Shown here: positions 8,457-17,390 of the stretch, one piece after another | Position numbering within the stretch: position 1 is the first letter of the stretch | Layout of the letters: the number at the start of each line of letters is the position of its first letter | Assembly (NCBI GenBank): GCA_016208975.1 | Contig: JACQXA010000004.1 | Location: forward strand, 1,949,941 to 2,013,940 | Source of the DNA: Nitrospinota bacterium | Lineage (GTDB): Bacteria > Nitrospinota_A > UBA7883 > JACRLM01 | DNA: 64,000 bases | Reading direction: 5' to 3' | Notes under the pieces: model-generated | Databases searched by the model: none | The model's input: only the letters and a program-made list of their open reading frames with translations | What the model was told of the DNA's origin: nothing | Program-made: the position numbers and the translations under genes

Positions 8457-8471
8457 TTATCCATAGGATAA
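8457..8471. promoter_or_regulatory. Small inverted repeat in a divergent promoter gap
   Basis: TTATCC and GGATAA face each other across three bases, and another TTATCC occurs at 8430-8435. The site lies between the divergent radical SAM and acyltransferase genes. It is short enough to be chance; it is noted as a possible operator only. Confidence 0.2.
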
Positions 8472-8544
8472 TCACATCTTAATTTAACGTAGGGTTTAAT
8501 GCAATTTTTAACGGACGCAAGCGGCGTTGGGGAACATAGGCTGT

Positions 8545-9288
8545 ATGGATCCCTCCGATAAGCTGAACATACAGATTCAGCACGAGTACCGGGGCAAAGG
8601 CAAGTCGCGCCTTGAACAGTACCAGGACCTGGTGGTGGGTAGCCGCTCCATATGGTTCCTCATGAAGTTCGAGCTTATTACCCTGCTTTTTTCCCGGATT
8701 CCCGGGGCGTTGGGGCTCATCCTGCGAAAAATATTCTATCCCTTCATTGTTAATAAAGTGGGGCATGGGGTGGTGTTCGGTGTGGACGTGTCCCTGCGGC
8801 ATCCTCAAAAGCTTACAATTGGCGAACGGGCCATTATAGACGATGGCGTTCTTCTGGACGCCAAGGGGGCAGATAACAACGGCATCAGCCTGGGCGCCAA
8901 CAGCTACATAGGCCGGGGCACGGTGTTAAGTTGCAAGGAGGGGGATATTGTAATAGGCGACTACGCCAACATATCCACATGGTGCAACATCTCGTCCAAC
9001 TCCAAAATAATAATAGGCGAGAAAACCCTGCTGGGGCCTTATGTTTCCATCTTCGCCACCAGGCACAATTTCGACCGGCTGGACGAGGCCATACTGGACC
9101 AGGCATGGTCCAGCAAGGGTATAACCCTGGGCGCCAACTGCTGGCTTGGGGCCAAGGTGACGGTGCTGGATGGGGTCACTGTGGGGGACAACACCGTGGT
9201 GGGCGCCGGGGCGGTGATTAACGCCGATCTGCCGCCAAACGTGGTGGCCGTGGGAATGCCCGCCAGGGTTGTACGGGAAAGGAAATGA
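8545..9288 (+). CDS. Left-handed beta-helix (hexapeptide repeat) acyltransferase, WbbJ-like
   Basis: After an N-terminal helical part (about 1-75), the protein is a string of hexapeptide repeats (IGERAI, LGANSYIG, IGDYAN, LGANCWLG, VGDNTVVGAGAVI) that build a left-handed beta-helix. It ends with the VVAVGMPARVVRE element typical of sugar O-acetyltransferases such as WbbJ and NodL. It probably moves an acetyl group from acetyl-CoA to a surface sugar. I take the ATG at 8545 (MDPSDKLN); a TTG at 8527 in the same frame would add six residues. Its stop overlaps the start of the next gene (ATGA), so translation is coupled to the large membrane protein. The fold is certain; the acceptor is unknown. 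Confidence 0.88.
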   Translation: MDPSDKLNIQIQHEYRGKGKSRLEQYQDLVVGSRSIWFLMKFELITLLFSRIPGALGLILRKIFYPFIVNKVGHGVVFGVDVSLRHPQKLTIGERAIIDDGVLLDAKGADNNGISLGANSYIGRGTVLSCKEGDIVIGDYANISTWCNISSNSKIIIGEKTLLGPYVSIFATRHNFDRLDEAILDQAWSSKGITLGANCWLGAKVTVLDGVTVGDNTVVGAGAVINADLPPNVVAVGMPARVVRERK

Positions 9289-11900
9289 CCCAAAGCCCGG
9301 CAAACCGCCCAGCCAGGCCGTTTTCGGTTTTTGCCCTCTTTTTTCTCATCGGCCTGTTTTTTTCATGGCCGCTGGCTGGAAACCTATTCAATTCCATTCC
9401 ATACGCGTATATTCCCGCGGCGGAGCTTTTAAAATCGAAGCTTATCCAGGGAGACCATCTTCAGTTTTACTATCATCTGGGTCTGCTCAAACACGCCGCG
9501 TTGGGGCATATAGAGTGGTTTACTAACCCTCTGGAATTCGCCACGGAATACCAGAGTAAAGGCTTTTACAGCTATTTCATGCCGCTCTCGTTTCTTTATT
9601 TGCCGTTCACTGCCGTTTCAACGCCACTGGCCTACAACCTGTTCCTGCTGATAACGTTCGCTCTCGGCGGGCTGGCCATGTATTTATGGGCGTGGCAGGT
9701 TACCGGCAACCGGTTTGCGGCGCTTATGGCCGGGGTGGTGTTCAACTTCGCGCCCATAAGGCAGGTGGAGCTTTTTGGAGGCCATCCCGCCGGATTCGCC
9801 ATATTCATGGCCCCGCTGACCATGTATTTTTTTGACCGGGCCATGGCCAGCCGGAAAATCGCGCAGGGCGTTCTGGCGGGGCTTTGCGCGTTCCTGCTGG
9901 CGTTCCAGTATCTCCAGTTCGGTTATTACATGCTGATGTTCCTGATTGTGTACATCCCATGGATGGTCTGGACATCCACAACAGGCTCAGGTTTGAATTA
10001 TAAAACGGCGCTCCGCGCTTTTGCGCCAACAATGGCCCCGTTCCTCACGGGTTTGGCCGGGGCTGTCGGCTGGATGTACTACTTCAAGAAATCGGCCGTG
10101 AAAGAGGCCGTGTTCTCCGCCGGGCGCACCATGGACGAGATAAGCCTTTTTTCCCCGAAACTTTCTTCCGCGTGGGATCCGGACACGGATTTCAGCGTTT
10201 ACATCGGCCTGCCGCTTCTGATGGTAGTAGCCGCGCTGGCCCTGGGCGTGGCGGCGTTAAAGTGGAAGTCCAATTCGATGAGAGACGCCATTTTCTTCAG
10301 CGCCGTTTTCGTGTTGGCGTACATCCTCTCTTTCGGCGTAACGCTGAACGGGATTATTCCGCTGTACACGGTGTTCTATAAATATTTCCCTTATTTCAAC
10401 CTTTCCCGCACCCCCGCCAAGATGATGCTGGTGTCGCTTATGTCCATCGCCATGCTAACGGCGGTATTGGCGGCATGGTCCATAGAAAAAGAGCGCTGGC
10501 GACGGGTTGCGGGAGTTGTCCTGATCGCCTTCACCCTTGTGGTAATGGCGGACTGGCGCCCGGCCAGAGGGGTGGGGATGTGCGTCCTTGACGAGGGCAA
10601 CGCCATATATAAAGATGCGGCTCAGCGAGACGGCGGGAAAATACTGAACCTGCCCATATGGCCCGGGGAAAGCTCCTGGGAGTCTATCTATCAGTATTAC
10701 GCCATATCCAGCGGGGCGCCGATGATCAACGGCTATTCCCCCCTGGTGTCCAAACGGTACGCCGAAAACGTCTTCATGCCCCTCTTTTCATTAAACGCCG
10801 GGGATGTCACCCAGAAACAGGCCCACCTGTTGAAAGAGCTGGGGGTGACAAACATAATATTCCACGAAGAGGCATATCCGCCCAAGGTGTCGGCCTATCC
10901 GGCCGGTCTGGCTGTGGCGAGACTGGCCAGGTCTCCCTATCTAAAGCTTGTGAGGCATGAAGGGCCGTTATGGCTTTTCGAGCTTTCGCCGGAGAGTGGG
11001 GAGGGGAAAGCGGAAACCATTCAGGTATCATCCCCGGTGGGAGTGTTTTACGAAGCGGAACATCTGGCCCCTATTGGGGGAAAACGTGTTGAGGATAAGC
11101 GAGCCTCTGGCGGCATTGCGCTTTTGATGGAAAAAGCGGAGCCCGGCAATCCCGCTGGCATAATAAACGCCGGGCCGTACAGGACTTTTCCGTCCGGAAA
11201 ATATACGGCCGTGTTCCGCATGAGAACCGTTGACGGGATCCCGGCGGAGGCCCCGGTGGCCAAACTGGACGTGGCCGCCGATGAGGGACGGACAATTGTA
11301 AAATGGCGGAAAGTCAACGGCGCCGAGTTTGGCCAGGATGGCGGGTATCAGGATATACAGCTGGAGTTTGAGCTTGCCCCCGGCGGCGCATGGCAATTGG
11401 AGTTTCGCGCCTATCTTGCGGGGAGCGCGCCTGTATGGCTGGACAGCGTGTATGTATTGCCAGCCGAAAGGGTTGACCCCCAGTTTGAATTCGAGGCAGA
11501 AGAGCTTTTCCATACGGGTGACGCGATAAAAGATGAAAACGCCTCCGGAGGTCTGGTGGTGCGGGCGGAGCCGGGGAAAGATCCCATAGGCCCAATGGTT
11601 TTCGGCCCATGGCGGATGTTTGAAGCGGGGGACTATTCGTTACGTGTTTATATGCGCTCAGAATGCCCTGCCGGAATCCAGGGCGGCGCAGGCGTTTCCA
11701 TCCACAAGGGTGGAGAGGGTAAACTGATAATGAAAAGTGATACGCCGCCCGCGGGTCAGGCTGGCAGTGGATATGGTGAAACCGCCCTTAAGTTCCACCT
11801 GGACGAAAAAGGGCCGCTGGAGTTTAAGGTGGTTTTTAGCGGAGCCTGCGCGGTGATGGTTGATAAATTGCGGGTTGAAGCTGATAAAACCTCCAATTGA
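9285..11900 (+). CDS. Large polytopic membrane protein with two C-terminal CBM-like domains (YfhO/GT-C-like)
   Basis: The first about 430 residues hold roughly ten to twelve hydrophobic segments with loops like those of GT-C/YfhO-type lipid-linked glycosyltransferases. A soluble region follows (about 440-590). Residues about 595-735 and 740-870 are two related beta-rich modules, both beginning with an EAE motif then ASGG, with GPxRxF and GxYxxxxxMR further on. This is the pattern of CBM6/35-like carbohydrate-binding domains, probably outside the membrane. The gene starts at an ATG overlapping the acyltransferase stop. I do not recognise a named orthologue. A role in glycan transfer onto lipids or proteins is inferred from topology, the carbohydrate-binding modules and the acyltransferase partner. 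Confidence 0.75.
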   Translation: MTQSPANRPARPFSVFALFFLIGLFFSWPLAGNLFNSIPYAYIPAAELLKSKLIQGDHLQFYYHLGLLKHAALGHIEWFTNPLEFATEYQSKGFYSYFMPLSFLYLPFTAVSTPLAYNLFLLITFALGGLAMYLWAWQVTGNRFAALMAGVVFNFAPIRQVELFGGHPAGFAIFMAPLTMYFFDRAMASRKIAQGVLAGLCAFLLAFQYLQFGYYMLMFLIVYIPWMVWTSTTGSGLNYKTALRAFAPTMAPFLTGLAGAVGWMYYFKKSAVKEAVFSAGRTMDEISLFSPKLSSAWDPDTDFSVYIGLPLLMVVAALALGVAALKWKSNSMRDAIFFSAVFVLAYILSFGVTLNGIIPLYTVFYKYFPYFNLSRTPAKMMLVSLMSIAMLTAVLAAWSIEKERWRRVAGVVLIAFTLVVMADWRPARGVGMCVLDEGNAIYKDAAQRDGGKILNLPIWPGESSWESIYQYYAISSGAPMINGYSPLVSKRYAENVFMPLFSLNAGDVTQKQAHLLKELGVTNIIFHEEAYPPKVSAYPAGLAVARLARSPYLKLVRHEGPLWLFELSPESGEGKAETIQVSSPVGVFYEAEHLAPIGGKRVEDKRASGGIALLMEKAEPGNPAGIINAGPYRTFPSGKYTAVFRMRTVDGIPAEAPVAKLDVAADEGRTIVKWRKVNGAEFGQDGGYQDIQLEFELAPGGAWQLEFRAYLAGSAPVWLDSVYVLPAERVDPQFEFEAEELFHTGDAIKDENASGGLVVRAEPGKDPIGPMVFGPWRMFEAGDYSLRVYMRSECPAGIQGGAGVSIHKGGEGKLIMKSDTPPAGQAGSGYGETALKFHLDEKGPLEFKVVFSGACAVMVDKLRVEADKTSN

Positions 11901-11952
11901 CCCTGTATGTTACAATGGCCAGCTTAGAGAGATCATAGGCGCGGATAATAAA

Positions 11953-12816
11953 TTGAGCAGGCTGGAACAACAACAGATCCTCGAATTTGTGGACAAGCTC
12001 CCGGGTTTTTCCCCGGCGGCGCTGAAGATAATATCTTTGGCCAACAATCCCAACACTTCCCCCACGGAGTTGGTAAACGCCATAAGCATGGACCCCATGC
12101 TTACCGCCAAGATGCTCAAGCTTGTAAACTCGGCCTATTTCGGTTCGCGCGGCGTTGCCTCACTTAACCGGGCTGTGATGCTTCTGGGTTTCAACACGGT
12201 CAAGAACATATCCTTGTCCCTGGCGGTGGTGGGGGGCATCCGTGTGCGGGGCGAGTTCAAGTGGTTCACCAACGACCAGTTCTGGGAACATTGCCTGGCG
12301 TGCGCCATAGTCACAAAGAGCCTGGCCAAAAAGATGAATGTGGGGGCGCTGGAGGTTGAGGAGTTTTTCGTGGCCGGCCTGGTGCACGACATGGGGCTGG
12401 CGGCGCTGATACAGAAAATGCCCAAGGAGATGGGGGATATTTACGACCCGTCCTATCAGCCCGAGCGTCCGCGGCACAACGTGGAGAAGGAAATGCTGGG
12501 TTTCTCCCACCCCGAGCTGTCCGGGCTTATCGCCCGGCGGTGGAAATTCCCGCCATCGCTGGTGGCGGCCATCGAACATCATCACGACCCTCTCGCGGCG
12601 CCCGAGGAGCATCGCAGGCTGGCCGCCGCGGTGCACCTTGCCGACAGTGGTTGCCACTCCCTAAAAATAGGTATTCAAACCGAGATAAATATTGGTAATA
12701 TCACAAAAGAAGAACTTGCCGCCGCCGGGCTGGAGCCGGACCAGGTTGAAGAAAGCCTGGTGGGCCTGCCGGAAGCGGTGGAAGGCGCCAGGTTCTTCCT
12801 AGAGAAGGTGGACTAA
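11953..12816 (+). CDS. HDOD-domain protein
   Basis: Residues about 8-210 form an HDOD domain, an HD-superfamily regulator that usually lacks hydrolase activity. The start of the domain (LPGFSPAALKIISLANNP) and an HD pair in GLVHDMGL are visible, and a later AIEHHHDP matches the typical helix. HDOD proteins act in signalling, motility and DNA-damage or c-di-GMP responses. The start is uncertain: TTG at 11953 gives LSRLEQQQ and is preferred. A TTG at 11860 in the same frame would overlap the upstream gene by 41 bases, and no ATG lies near. It is followed after nine bases by an MBL-fold gene, probably in the same transcript. Confidence 0.85.
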   Translation: MSRLEQQQILEFVDKLPGFSPAALKIISLANNPNTSPTELVNAISMDPMLTAKMLKLVNSAYFGSRGVASLNRAVMLLGFNTVKNISLSLAVVGGIRVRGEFKWFTNDQFWEHCLACAIVTKSLAKKMNVGALEVEEFFVAGLVHDMGLAALIQKMPKEMGDIYDPSYQPERPRHNVEKEMLGFSHPELSGLIARRWKFPPSLVAAIEHHHDPLAAPEEHRRLAAAVHLADSGCHSLKIGIQTEINIGNITKEELAAAGLEPDQVEESLVGLPEAVEGARFFLEKVD

Positions 12817-12825
12817 AAAGCAGTC

Positions 12826-13716
12826 ATGCAAATCCAGTTTTGGGGGGTTCGAGGCTCCATTCCCTCACCTGCGCCGGACACGGCGCAATTCGGGGGCAAC
12901 ACACCATGTGTTGAGGTTCGCAACGAGGGGGAGCCGGTCATAATACTGGACTCCGGCACTGGCATCCGCAAGCTGGGGATGGAGATAATGAAAGACCCCT
13001 CGGTGCGGGAGATACACATTCTCCTCTCCCACACCCATTGGGACCATATTCAGGGCCTCCCCTTTTTCGCGCCTCTGTTCAGCCCCAAATACACCATAAA
13101 ACTATACGGCCCCGTCCATTACTCCAAGAACCTGGAGCAGATTTTAAGCCTGCAGATGGACTATACCTATTTCCCCGTGAGGGTAGAGGAGCTGGCGGCC
13201 AACCTTTCTTTCCACGACATAAACGAGCAGGAACTCACCATCGGCAAGGGTGTCAGCATAAAGACCAAATTTGTGAACCATCCTGTGGTGTGCCTTTCAT
13301 ACCGCATTACCCACAACGGCAAGTCTTTCGTTTATTGCACGGACCATGAGCCGTACAGGAACCTTTTCGATGACGGAGACGAGCTTAACCGCGAAGAGGG
13401 CAGGCTTGTGGCCGAAGAGCAGACCGAGGCGCTGATAAGGTTCATGGAAGGCTCAGACCTTCTGTGCATGGACGCCCAGTACACGCCGGAGGAATACCGC
13501 ACAAAGATAGGCTGGGGCCATTCCCATGTGGACTACACTTACAGCATGGCCAGGGAGAGCGGCGTGGGTGAGCTGGTGCTGTTCCATCATGACCCGGACA
13601 GGACCGACTCGGAGCTCATGAAAATCCTCAGCGGCCTGCAGGACCGTTCATGGAGCCCTGTCAGCGGCGCCGTCCCTGTCCGCCTTGCCAGGGAGCGGCT
13701 GGTAATCACGCTGTGA
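12826..13716 (+). CDS. MBL-fold metallohydrolase (RNase Z/phosphodiesterase-like)
   Basis: A 296-residue cytoplasmic protein of the metallo-beta-lactamase superfamily. The metal motif HTHWDHIQG (about 68-76) is clear. Later ligands include the histidine of KFVNHPV, the aspartate of YCTDHEP, DAQYT, GHSHVDY and FHHDPDRTD. The N-terminus MQIQFWGVRGSIPSP is typical of the subgroup annotated as beta-lactamase-domain or class-III cyclic-nucleotide phosphodiesterase-like proteins. The substrate may be a cyclic nucleotide or another phosphodiester; this is not certain. It follows the HDOD gene closely and precedes DUF502 by 28 bases. Confidence 0.85.
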   Translation: MQIQFWGVRGSIPSPAPDTAQFGGNTPCVEVRNEGEPVIILDSGTGIRKLGMEIMKDPSVREIHILLSHTHWDHIQGLPFFAPLFSPKYTIKLYGPVHYSKNLEQILSLQMDYTYFPVRVEELAANLSFHDINEQELTIGKGVSIKTKFVNHPVVCLSYRITHNGKSFVYCTDHEPYRNLFDDGDELNREEGRLVAEEQTEALIRFMEGSDLLCMDAQYTPEEYRTKIGWGHSHVDYTYSMARESGVGELVLFHHDPDRTDSELMKILSGLQDRSWSPVSGAVPVRLARERLVITL

Positions 13717-13744
13717 TTCCCCCCAGTAGCTGGCTCACCGGCCT

Positions 13745-14434
13745 ATGACCTCCGTCGCCCACAGCATAAGAAGGATATTCTTCACCGGGCTTCTGGTGAG
13801 CCTTCCGCTGGTCATTACCATATTCATATTCAAGTTCGTTTTCGAGTTGTTCGACGGCCTTTTAGGGCCGGTGGTGACAACGGCCATCAGGATAATGGGC
13901 GCGCCCATACCTCCCGATTTCCGCATACCAGGCATAGGCGTGGTAAGCACCATCGCGGTGATCTTTTTCATCGGCCTGGTGTCGGCCAATTACCTGGGCA
14001 GGAAACTGTGGGACATGGCCGAGACGGCTTTAACCAAAATACCCATAATCCGCTCGGTGTACATCGCCGCAAAGCAGGTGATAGACACATTTTCCACCAG
14101 CAACGGCGCGGCCTTCCGCAAGGTGGCGCTGGTGGAGTACCCGCGGAAAGGGATGTTTTCGCTGGCGTTTATAACCGGAACCACGCGCGGAGAGGTGGCC
14201 CAGAGGCTGGGCGGGGAGATGGTGAACATCTTCATCCCCACCACGCCCAACCCCACCTCGGGATTCCTGCTTATCCTGCCCAAAGAGGCTGTTATTGAAC
14301 TTGACATGGCGGTTGAGGATGGCGTTAAGATGATCGTGTCATGCGGGCTGGTTGTGCCCCCCACCGCTGGGGCTATTGTGGAGGGGAATCGCTCCGCTCC
14401 TTCTGACGAGCCCGTTTCTAATGGAAGTGTTTAA
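13745..14434 (+). CDS. DUF502 family membrane protein
   Basis: A 229-residue protein with two transmembrane segments (about 10-35 and 60-85). The conserved DUF502 body includes GIGVVSTIAVIFFIG, a proline-rich IPIIRSVYIAAKQV stretch, and GFLLILPKE near the end. DUF502 proteins are widespread in Gram-negative bacteria and have no established function. The ATG lies 28 bases after the MBL-fold gene and the stop is six bases before the DUF5674 gene, so it is inside a plus-strand operon. Confidence 0.88.
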   Translation: MTSVAHSIRRIFFTGLLVSLPLVITIFIFKFVFELFDGLLGPVVTTAIRIMGAPIPPDFRIPGIGVVSTIAVIFFIGLVSANYLGRKLWDMAETALTKIPIIRSVYIAAKQVIDTFSTSNGAAFRKVALVEYPRKGMFSLAFITGTTRGEVAQRLGGEMVNIFIPTTPNPTSGFLLILPKEAVIELDMAVEDGVKMIVSCGLVVPPTAGAIVEGNRSAPSDEPVSNGSV

Positions 14435-14439
14435 AGAAA

Positions 14440-14781
14440 ATGTCTGGGAAGTTTTGCGTACAAATAATCTCTAAAAAGGCTGGCTCAGGCCTCATTAAAA
14501 AACTGGCCGCGGGGTTCGAGGGCGAAATTAAGGCGGTGGTGGACGTCAAGCGTTCCATCATCGCCGCCGGTTGCGAATGGCACGACGAGGCGCGGGACAT
14601 GCTGGTGAAGAACGGCTCCGACTCCGACGATTTGTGGGGGGCCAGGGTTTGCGTGAAAAGCGGAGACATCATCTTCAAATCGCAGATAAACGAGGGCAGG
14701 GTGGGCGCCGAGAAAAACGAAATTTGCGACCAGGAGATCCGCTCCGAAGTGGAGTCGGTAATTAGGCAGTTGCTTATCTAA
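14440..14781 (+). CDS. DUF5674 family small protein
   Basis: A 113-residue soluble protein. The order of features (KAVVDVKRSIIAAGCEWHDEA, then a GSDSDDLWGARV element and an FKSQINEGR motif) matches the DUF5674 family as I remember it: small proteins of about 110 residues with no known function. It starts five bases after DUF502 and meets the ATP-grasp gene tail to tail with a 12-base gap. The assignment rests on motif recall, not on a search. Confidence 0.7.
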   Translation: MSGKFCVQIISKKAGSGLIKKLAAGFEGEIKAVVDVKRSIIAAGCEWHDEARDMLVKNGSDSDDLWGARVCVKSGDIIFKSQINEGRVGAEKNEICDQEIRSEVESVIRQLLI

Positions 14782-14793
14782 CCCCGGCCGTCT

Positions 14794-16029
14794 TTATATC
14801 GCTCCTTCGGCCGCAAGCCTGGCTCCGTTGATGATCATCTCCCGTTCTTCCGGTCCAGCGCCAATTATAACGGCGGAAAGCTCCTCGCCGCCCGTGTCCA
14901 TGGGCAGGGCTCCCCGTTTGGTTAGAGGGTTGAACGCAAACTCACCCAAAACCTCCAGCCACCGGGCCGCGGAGAAAACTTTTCCCGGGGCCGGTATCCT
15001 CACGCTGGCTCCAAGCCCAGTATCAGCCATCACCATCGGGTCGCCAGTCAAGGCGCGGTTTACAAACCAAAGGGCGGCTGTGGAAGTGTTGTGCCGGGCG
15101 TTCATCTCCACAGCGTAAACTTTCCGGGTCTGGCCGGTCACAATAAAATCCACTCCCACCACGCCTCTTAGCCCCAACAGCGCCGCCTCCCTTGCCAGGT
15201 GATGGCCCTGATCCAGAAGCTCCGCCCTCACGCGCCCGTCGGGATGGATGTCGAAAAGGTTGCCCGTATGTTTTAAATCCGCGGACATCACCTGGGCGCT
15301 CTGCCCGAAAAGGATTGCTTCATTGTCTGTGATGTAAAACTGCAGGTTGGGGCTTTCCTCCACATCCATAAGAGGCTGGAGCACATAAAGGCCGCCACCT
15401 TGCCGCTCCACACGGCTGGCCAGCGCCAGCTTTTCATCGGCGTCTCGCGCTATAAACACCCTGGAGCCGCCGACGCTTTTCGCTCCTCGGACGATGATGG
15501 GACCACCGTTCCATTTTCTTATCCGGGACGCCACCGCGTCGCTGTTGCCTGAATAGGAAGGGATGAACGGCATACCCATGTCTTCCAGGAGGCGCAGGAA
15601 GAAAGCCTTGTCGTTCAACAGGTCCACCACTGCGGGATTGGTGAATCCGCCACGTTTGCCCGCCATATCCATAATCCTGTTTTCAACCGGACCCATTATG
15701 TATGGCTCCACGCCCCCTTGCCAGCGCCGGATAAACTCCATGACGCCGGGGCTTTTTATTACGTCATCGGCCAGGGAAGCGCCTGCGGACACTTCGGGGG
15801 TAAGGATATCGGCCCCGCCAGCGCCGAGGGAGCGAAGAAGGCCCAGATAGTTTTCTTCCACCTGCCCATCCAGGATTACCGGGTCTTCCGGCCCCGCCAT
15901 CAGGAGCGCCCGGCGCGAAAGGCGTTTTAAAGCCCGCTCGAAATTAAGGTAGTCGCTGGACTTTTCCGGCCATATCTCCCTGCCCCGGGTGAAATGCACG
16001 CTGGGCAAGTGAAGCAAAGGGTTTCTCAA
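14794..16029 (-). CDS. ATP-grasp ligase, possibly preATP-grasp/PGM1-like
   Basis: The stop of the upstream activator gene (TGA at 16028-16026) overlaps a TTG at 16029, giving TTGA. The same frame is open 330 bases further upstream but there reads as low-complexity Arg/Gly sequence inside the activator gene, so TTG is the likely start (411 residues). The N-terminus (LPSVHFTRGREIW) and the long preceding Rossmann-like part recall preATP-grasp peptide ligases. The ATP-grasp core (about 190-390) includes PIIVRGAKSVGGSRVF and the metal-binding AVEMNARHNTST. The family joins a carboxylate to an amine using ATP. No substrate is evident. It is the last of four overlapping genes with TolC and a GspE-type ATPase. 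Confidence 0.72.
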   Translation of the reverse strand: MRNPLLHLPSVHFTRGREIWPEKSSDYLNFERALKRLSRRALLMAGPEDPVILDGQVEENYLGLLRSLGAGGADILTPEVSAGASLADDVIKSPGVMEFIRRWQGGVEPYIMGPVENRIMDMAGKRGGFTNPAVVDLLNDKAFFLRLLEDMGMPFIPSYSGNSDAVASRIRKWNGGPIIVRGAKSVGGSRVFIARDADEKLALASRVERQGGGLYVLQPLMDVEESPNLQFYITDNEAILFGQSAQVMSADLKHTGNLFDIHPDGRVRAELLDQGHHLAREAALLGLRGVVGVDFIVTGQTRKVYAVEMNARHNTSTAALWFVNRALTGDPMVMADTGLGASVRIPAPGKVFSAARWLEVLGEFAFNPLTKRGALPMDTGGEELSAVIIGAGPEEREMIINGARLAAEGAI

Positions 16030-17390
16030 TTCTTGCCCTTCCGCCTGTAGCCGGATGGATCCACTCCCGCCGCTTTCATTTTTGAATAGAGGGTTTTTCT
16101 GTCCAGCCCGGCCTGTTGCGCAACAGCGCTTATGTTCCCTGAGAACCTGGCAAGTAGCGACTGGAAATAGTTTCTTTCCACGGCGATCAAGGCTTTCTCG
16201 CGCATCTGCCGGTAGGGCAGGGCGGCCAGGCCCTCCTGCGCTTCGCTTTTTACCGGCAGGGTTCCAAGTCCTACGTCGGCCTCCCTTATAATTCCATCTC
16301 TGGCCACTATCACCGCCCGCTCCATGGCGTTTTCCAGTTCGCGCACGTTGCCGTCCCACCGGGCGGCGGCAAGTTTGGCCATGGCGGCCGGGTCTATGGA
16401 ATGGGCGGCCCGGCCATGCCGGGCGGCGTATTGTAACAGAAAATGCTCCGCCAGAGCCGGGATGTCCCCGGGCCGTTCCCGCAGGGGCGGCACATGCACC
16501 GGGAATGTGTTGATCCTGTAATAAAGGTCCCGCCGGAACCTTCCTTCGGCCACGTCGGCGGCCAGGTCCCGGTTGGTGGCGAAGATAAGCCGGATATCCG
16601 TTTTTATAACGGTGTTGCTTCCCAGCCTTTCCACCTCGCCTGTCTCAAGCGCCTTTAAAAGCTTCACCTGGGTTGCGGGGCTTATCTCGCCGATTTCGTC
16701 CAGGAACAGGGTGCCGCCATGGGCTATCTCGAACTTGCCCGGCTTTTCCCGGATGGCGCCGGTGAAAGCCCCCTTCTCATGCCCGAATAACTCCGATTCC
16801 AGCAACGACTCGCTGAGGGCGCCGCAGTTGATGGTGACAAACTTCATTCCCCCTCTACGACTGAGCTTGTGCACCGCCGCCGCGATAAGCTCTTTGCCCA
16901 CACCGGTCTCGCCATGGATTAGCACCGCCGAGTCGGTTCCCGCCACCGAGCGTATGGTTTCGTAAAGGCCCAGCATTTTCTCCGCCCGGCCGATGATGCC
17001 GCAGAAGTCCCGCTCTTGCCCTGCCCCGCTTCCGGCCATGGCGATGGCCCGTTCCAGCGTCTCGTCGGAATAGGGTTTTGTCAGGGCGCAAATGGCCCCG
17101 GCGTGGAGGAAGGTTTTTTCCAGCGCCTCGTCGGCCCCGCCAAGAAGGATGACTATGGGCGACCCCGGGGATTTGGAGCGGATGTGGGCCATTATGTCAG
17201 TAGGGCCTGGTGTGGGAAACCTGGGGTCCGCGAAGATTATGTCAAACCGTCCGGAATATATCTCCAGCCTGTCCACCTCCTGCCATGCGTAAGCGGCCCG
17301 GGCGGCCCACCCGAGTCTTTCCAGCTTACCGCGAAGGCTTTCCACGGCATGCCTGTCCAAATCCACGATAAGGGCGGAACCGGCGTTCAT
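16026..17390 (-). CDS. Sigma-54-dependent transcriptional activator (NtrC-type) with degenerate receiver
   Basis: Residues about 5-120 form a receiver domain with D10/D12, the phospho-acceptor D55 (IIFADPRFP) and K105, but the usual Thr/Ser at the end of strand 4 is Gly (VILLGG), so signalling may be altered. Residues about 132-370 are the AAA+ domain with Walker A GETGVGKE (160-167) and the sigma-54 contact loop GAFTGA (207-212). A Fis-type helix-turn-helix ends the protein (SAVAQQAGLDRKTLYSKMK). Its ATG overlaps the TolC stop and its own stop overlaps the ligase start. No partner kinase is adjacent. Targets are unknown; its own operon is a candidate, though I could not find a sigma-54 promoter upstream of it. 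Confidence 0.92.
   Translation of the reverse strand: MNAGSALIVDLDRHAVESLRGKLERLGWAARAAYAWQEVDRLEIYSGRFDIIFADPRFPTPGPTDIMAHIRSKSPGSPIVILLGGADEALEKTFLHAGAICALTKPYSDETLERAIAMAGSGAGQERDFCGIIGRAEKMLGLYETIRSVAGTDSAVLIHGETGVGKELIAAAVHKLSRRGGMKFVTINCGALSESLLESELFGHEKGAFTGAIREKPGKFEIAHGGTLFLDEIGEISPATQVKLLKALETGEVERLGSNTVIKTDIRLIFATNRDLAADVAEGRFRRDLYYRINTFPVHVPPLRERPGDIPALAEHFLLQYAARHGRAAHSIDPAAMAKLAAARWDGNVRELENAMERAVIVARDGIIREADVGLGTLPVKSEAQEGLAALPYRQMREKALIAVERNYFQSLLARFSGNISAVAQQAGLDRKTLYSKMKAAGVDPSGYRRKGKN

Noticed and set aside
16030..16359. Upstream extension of the ATP-grasp gene
   Set aside because: It lies inside the sigma-54 activator gene on the same strand in another frame, is Arg/Gly-rich and has no family likeness; the TTG overlapping the activator stop is the better start.
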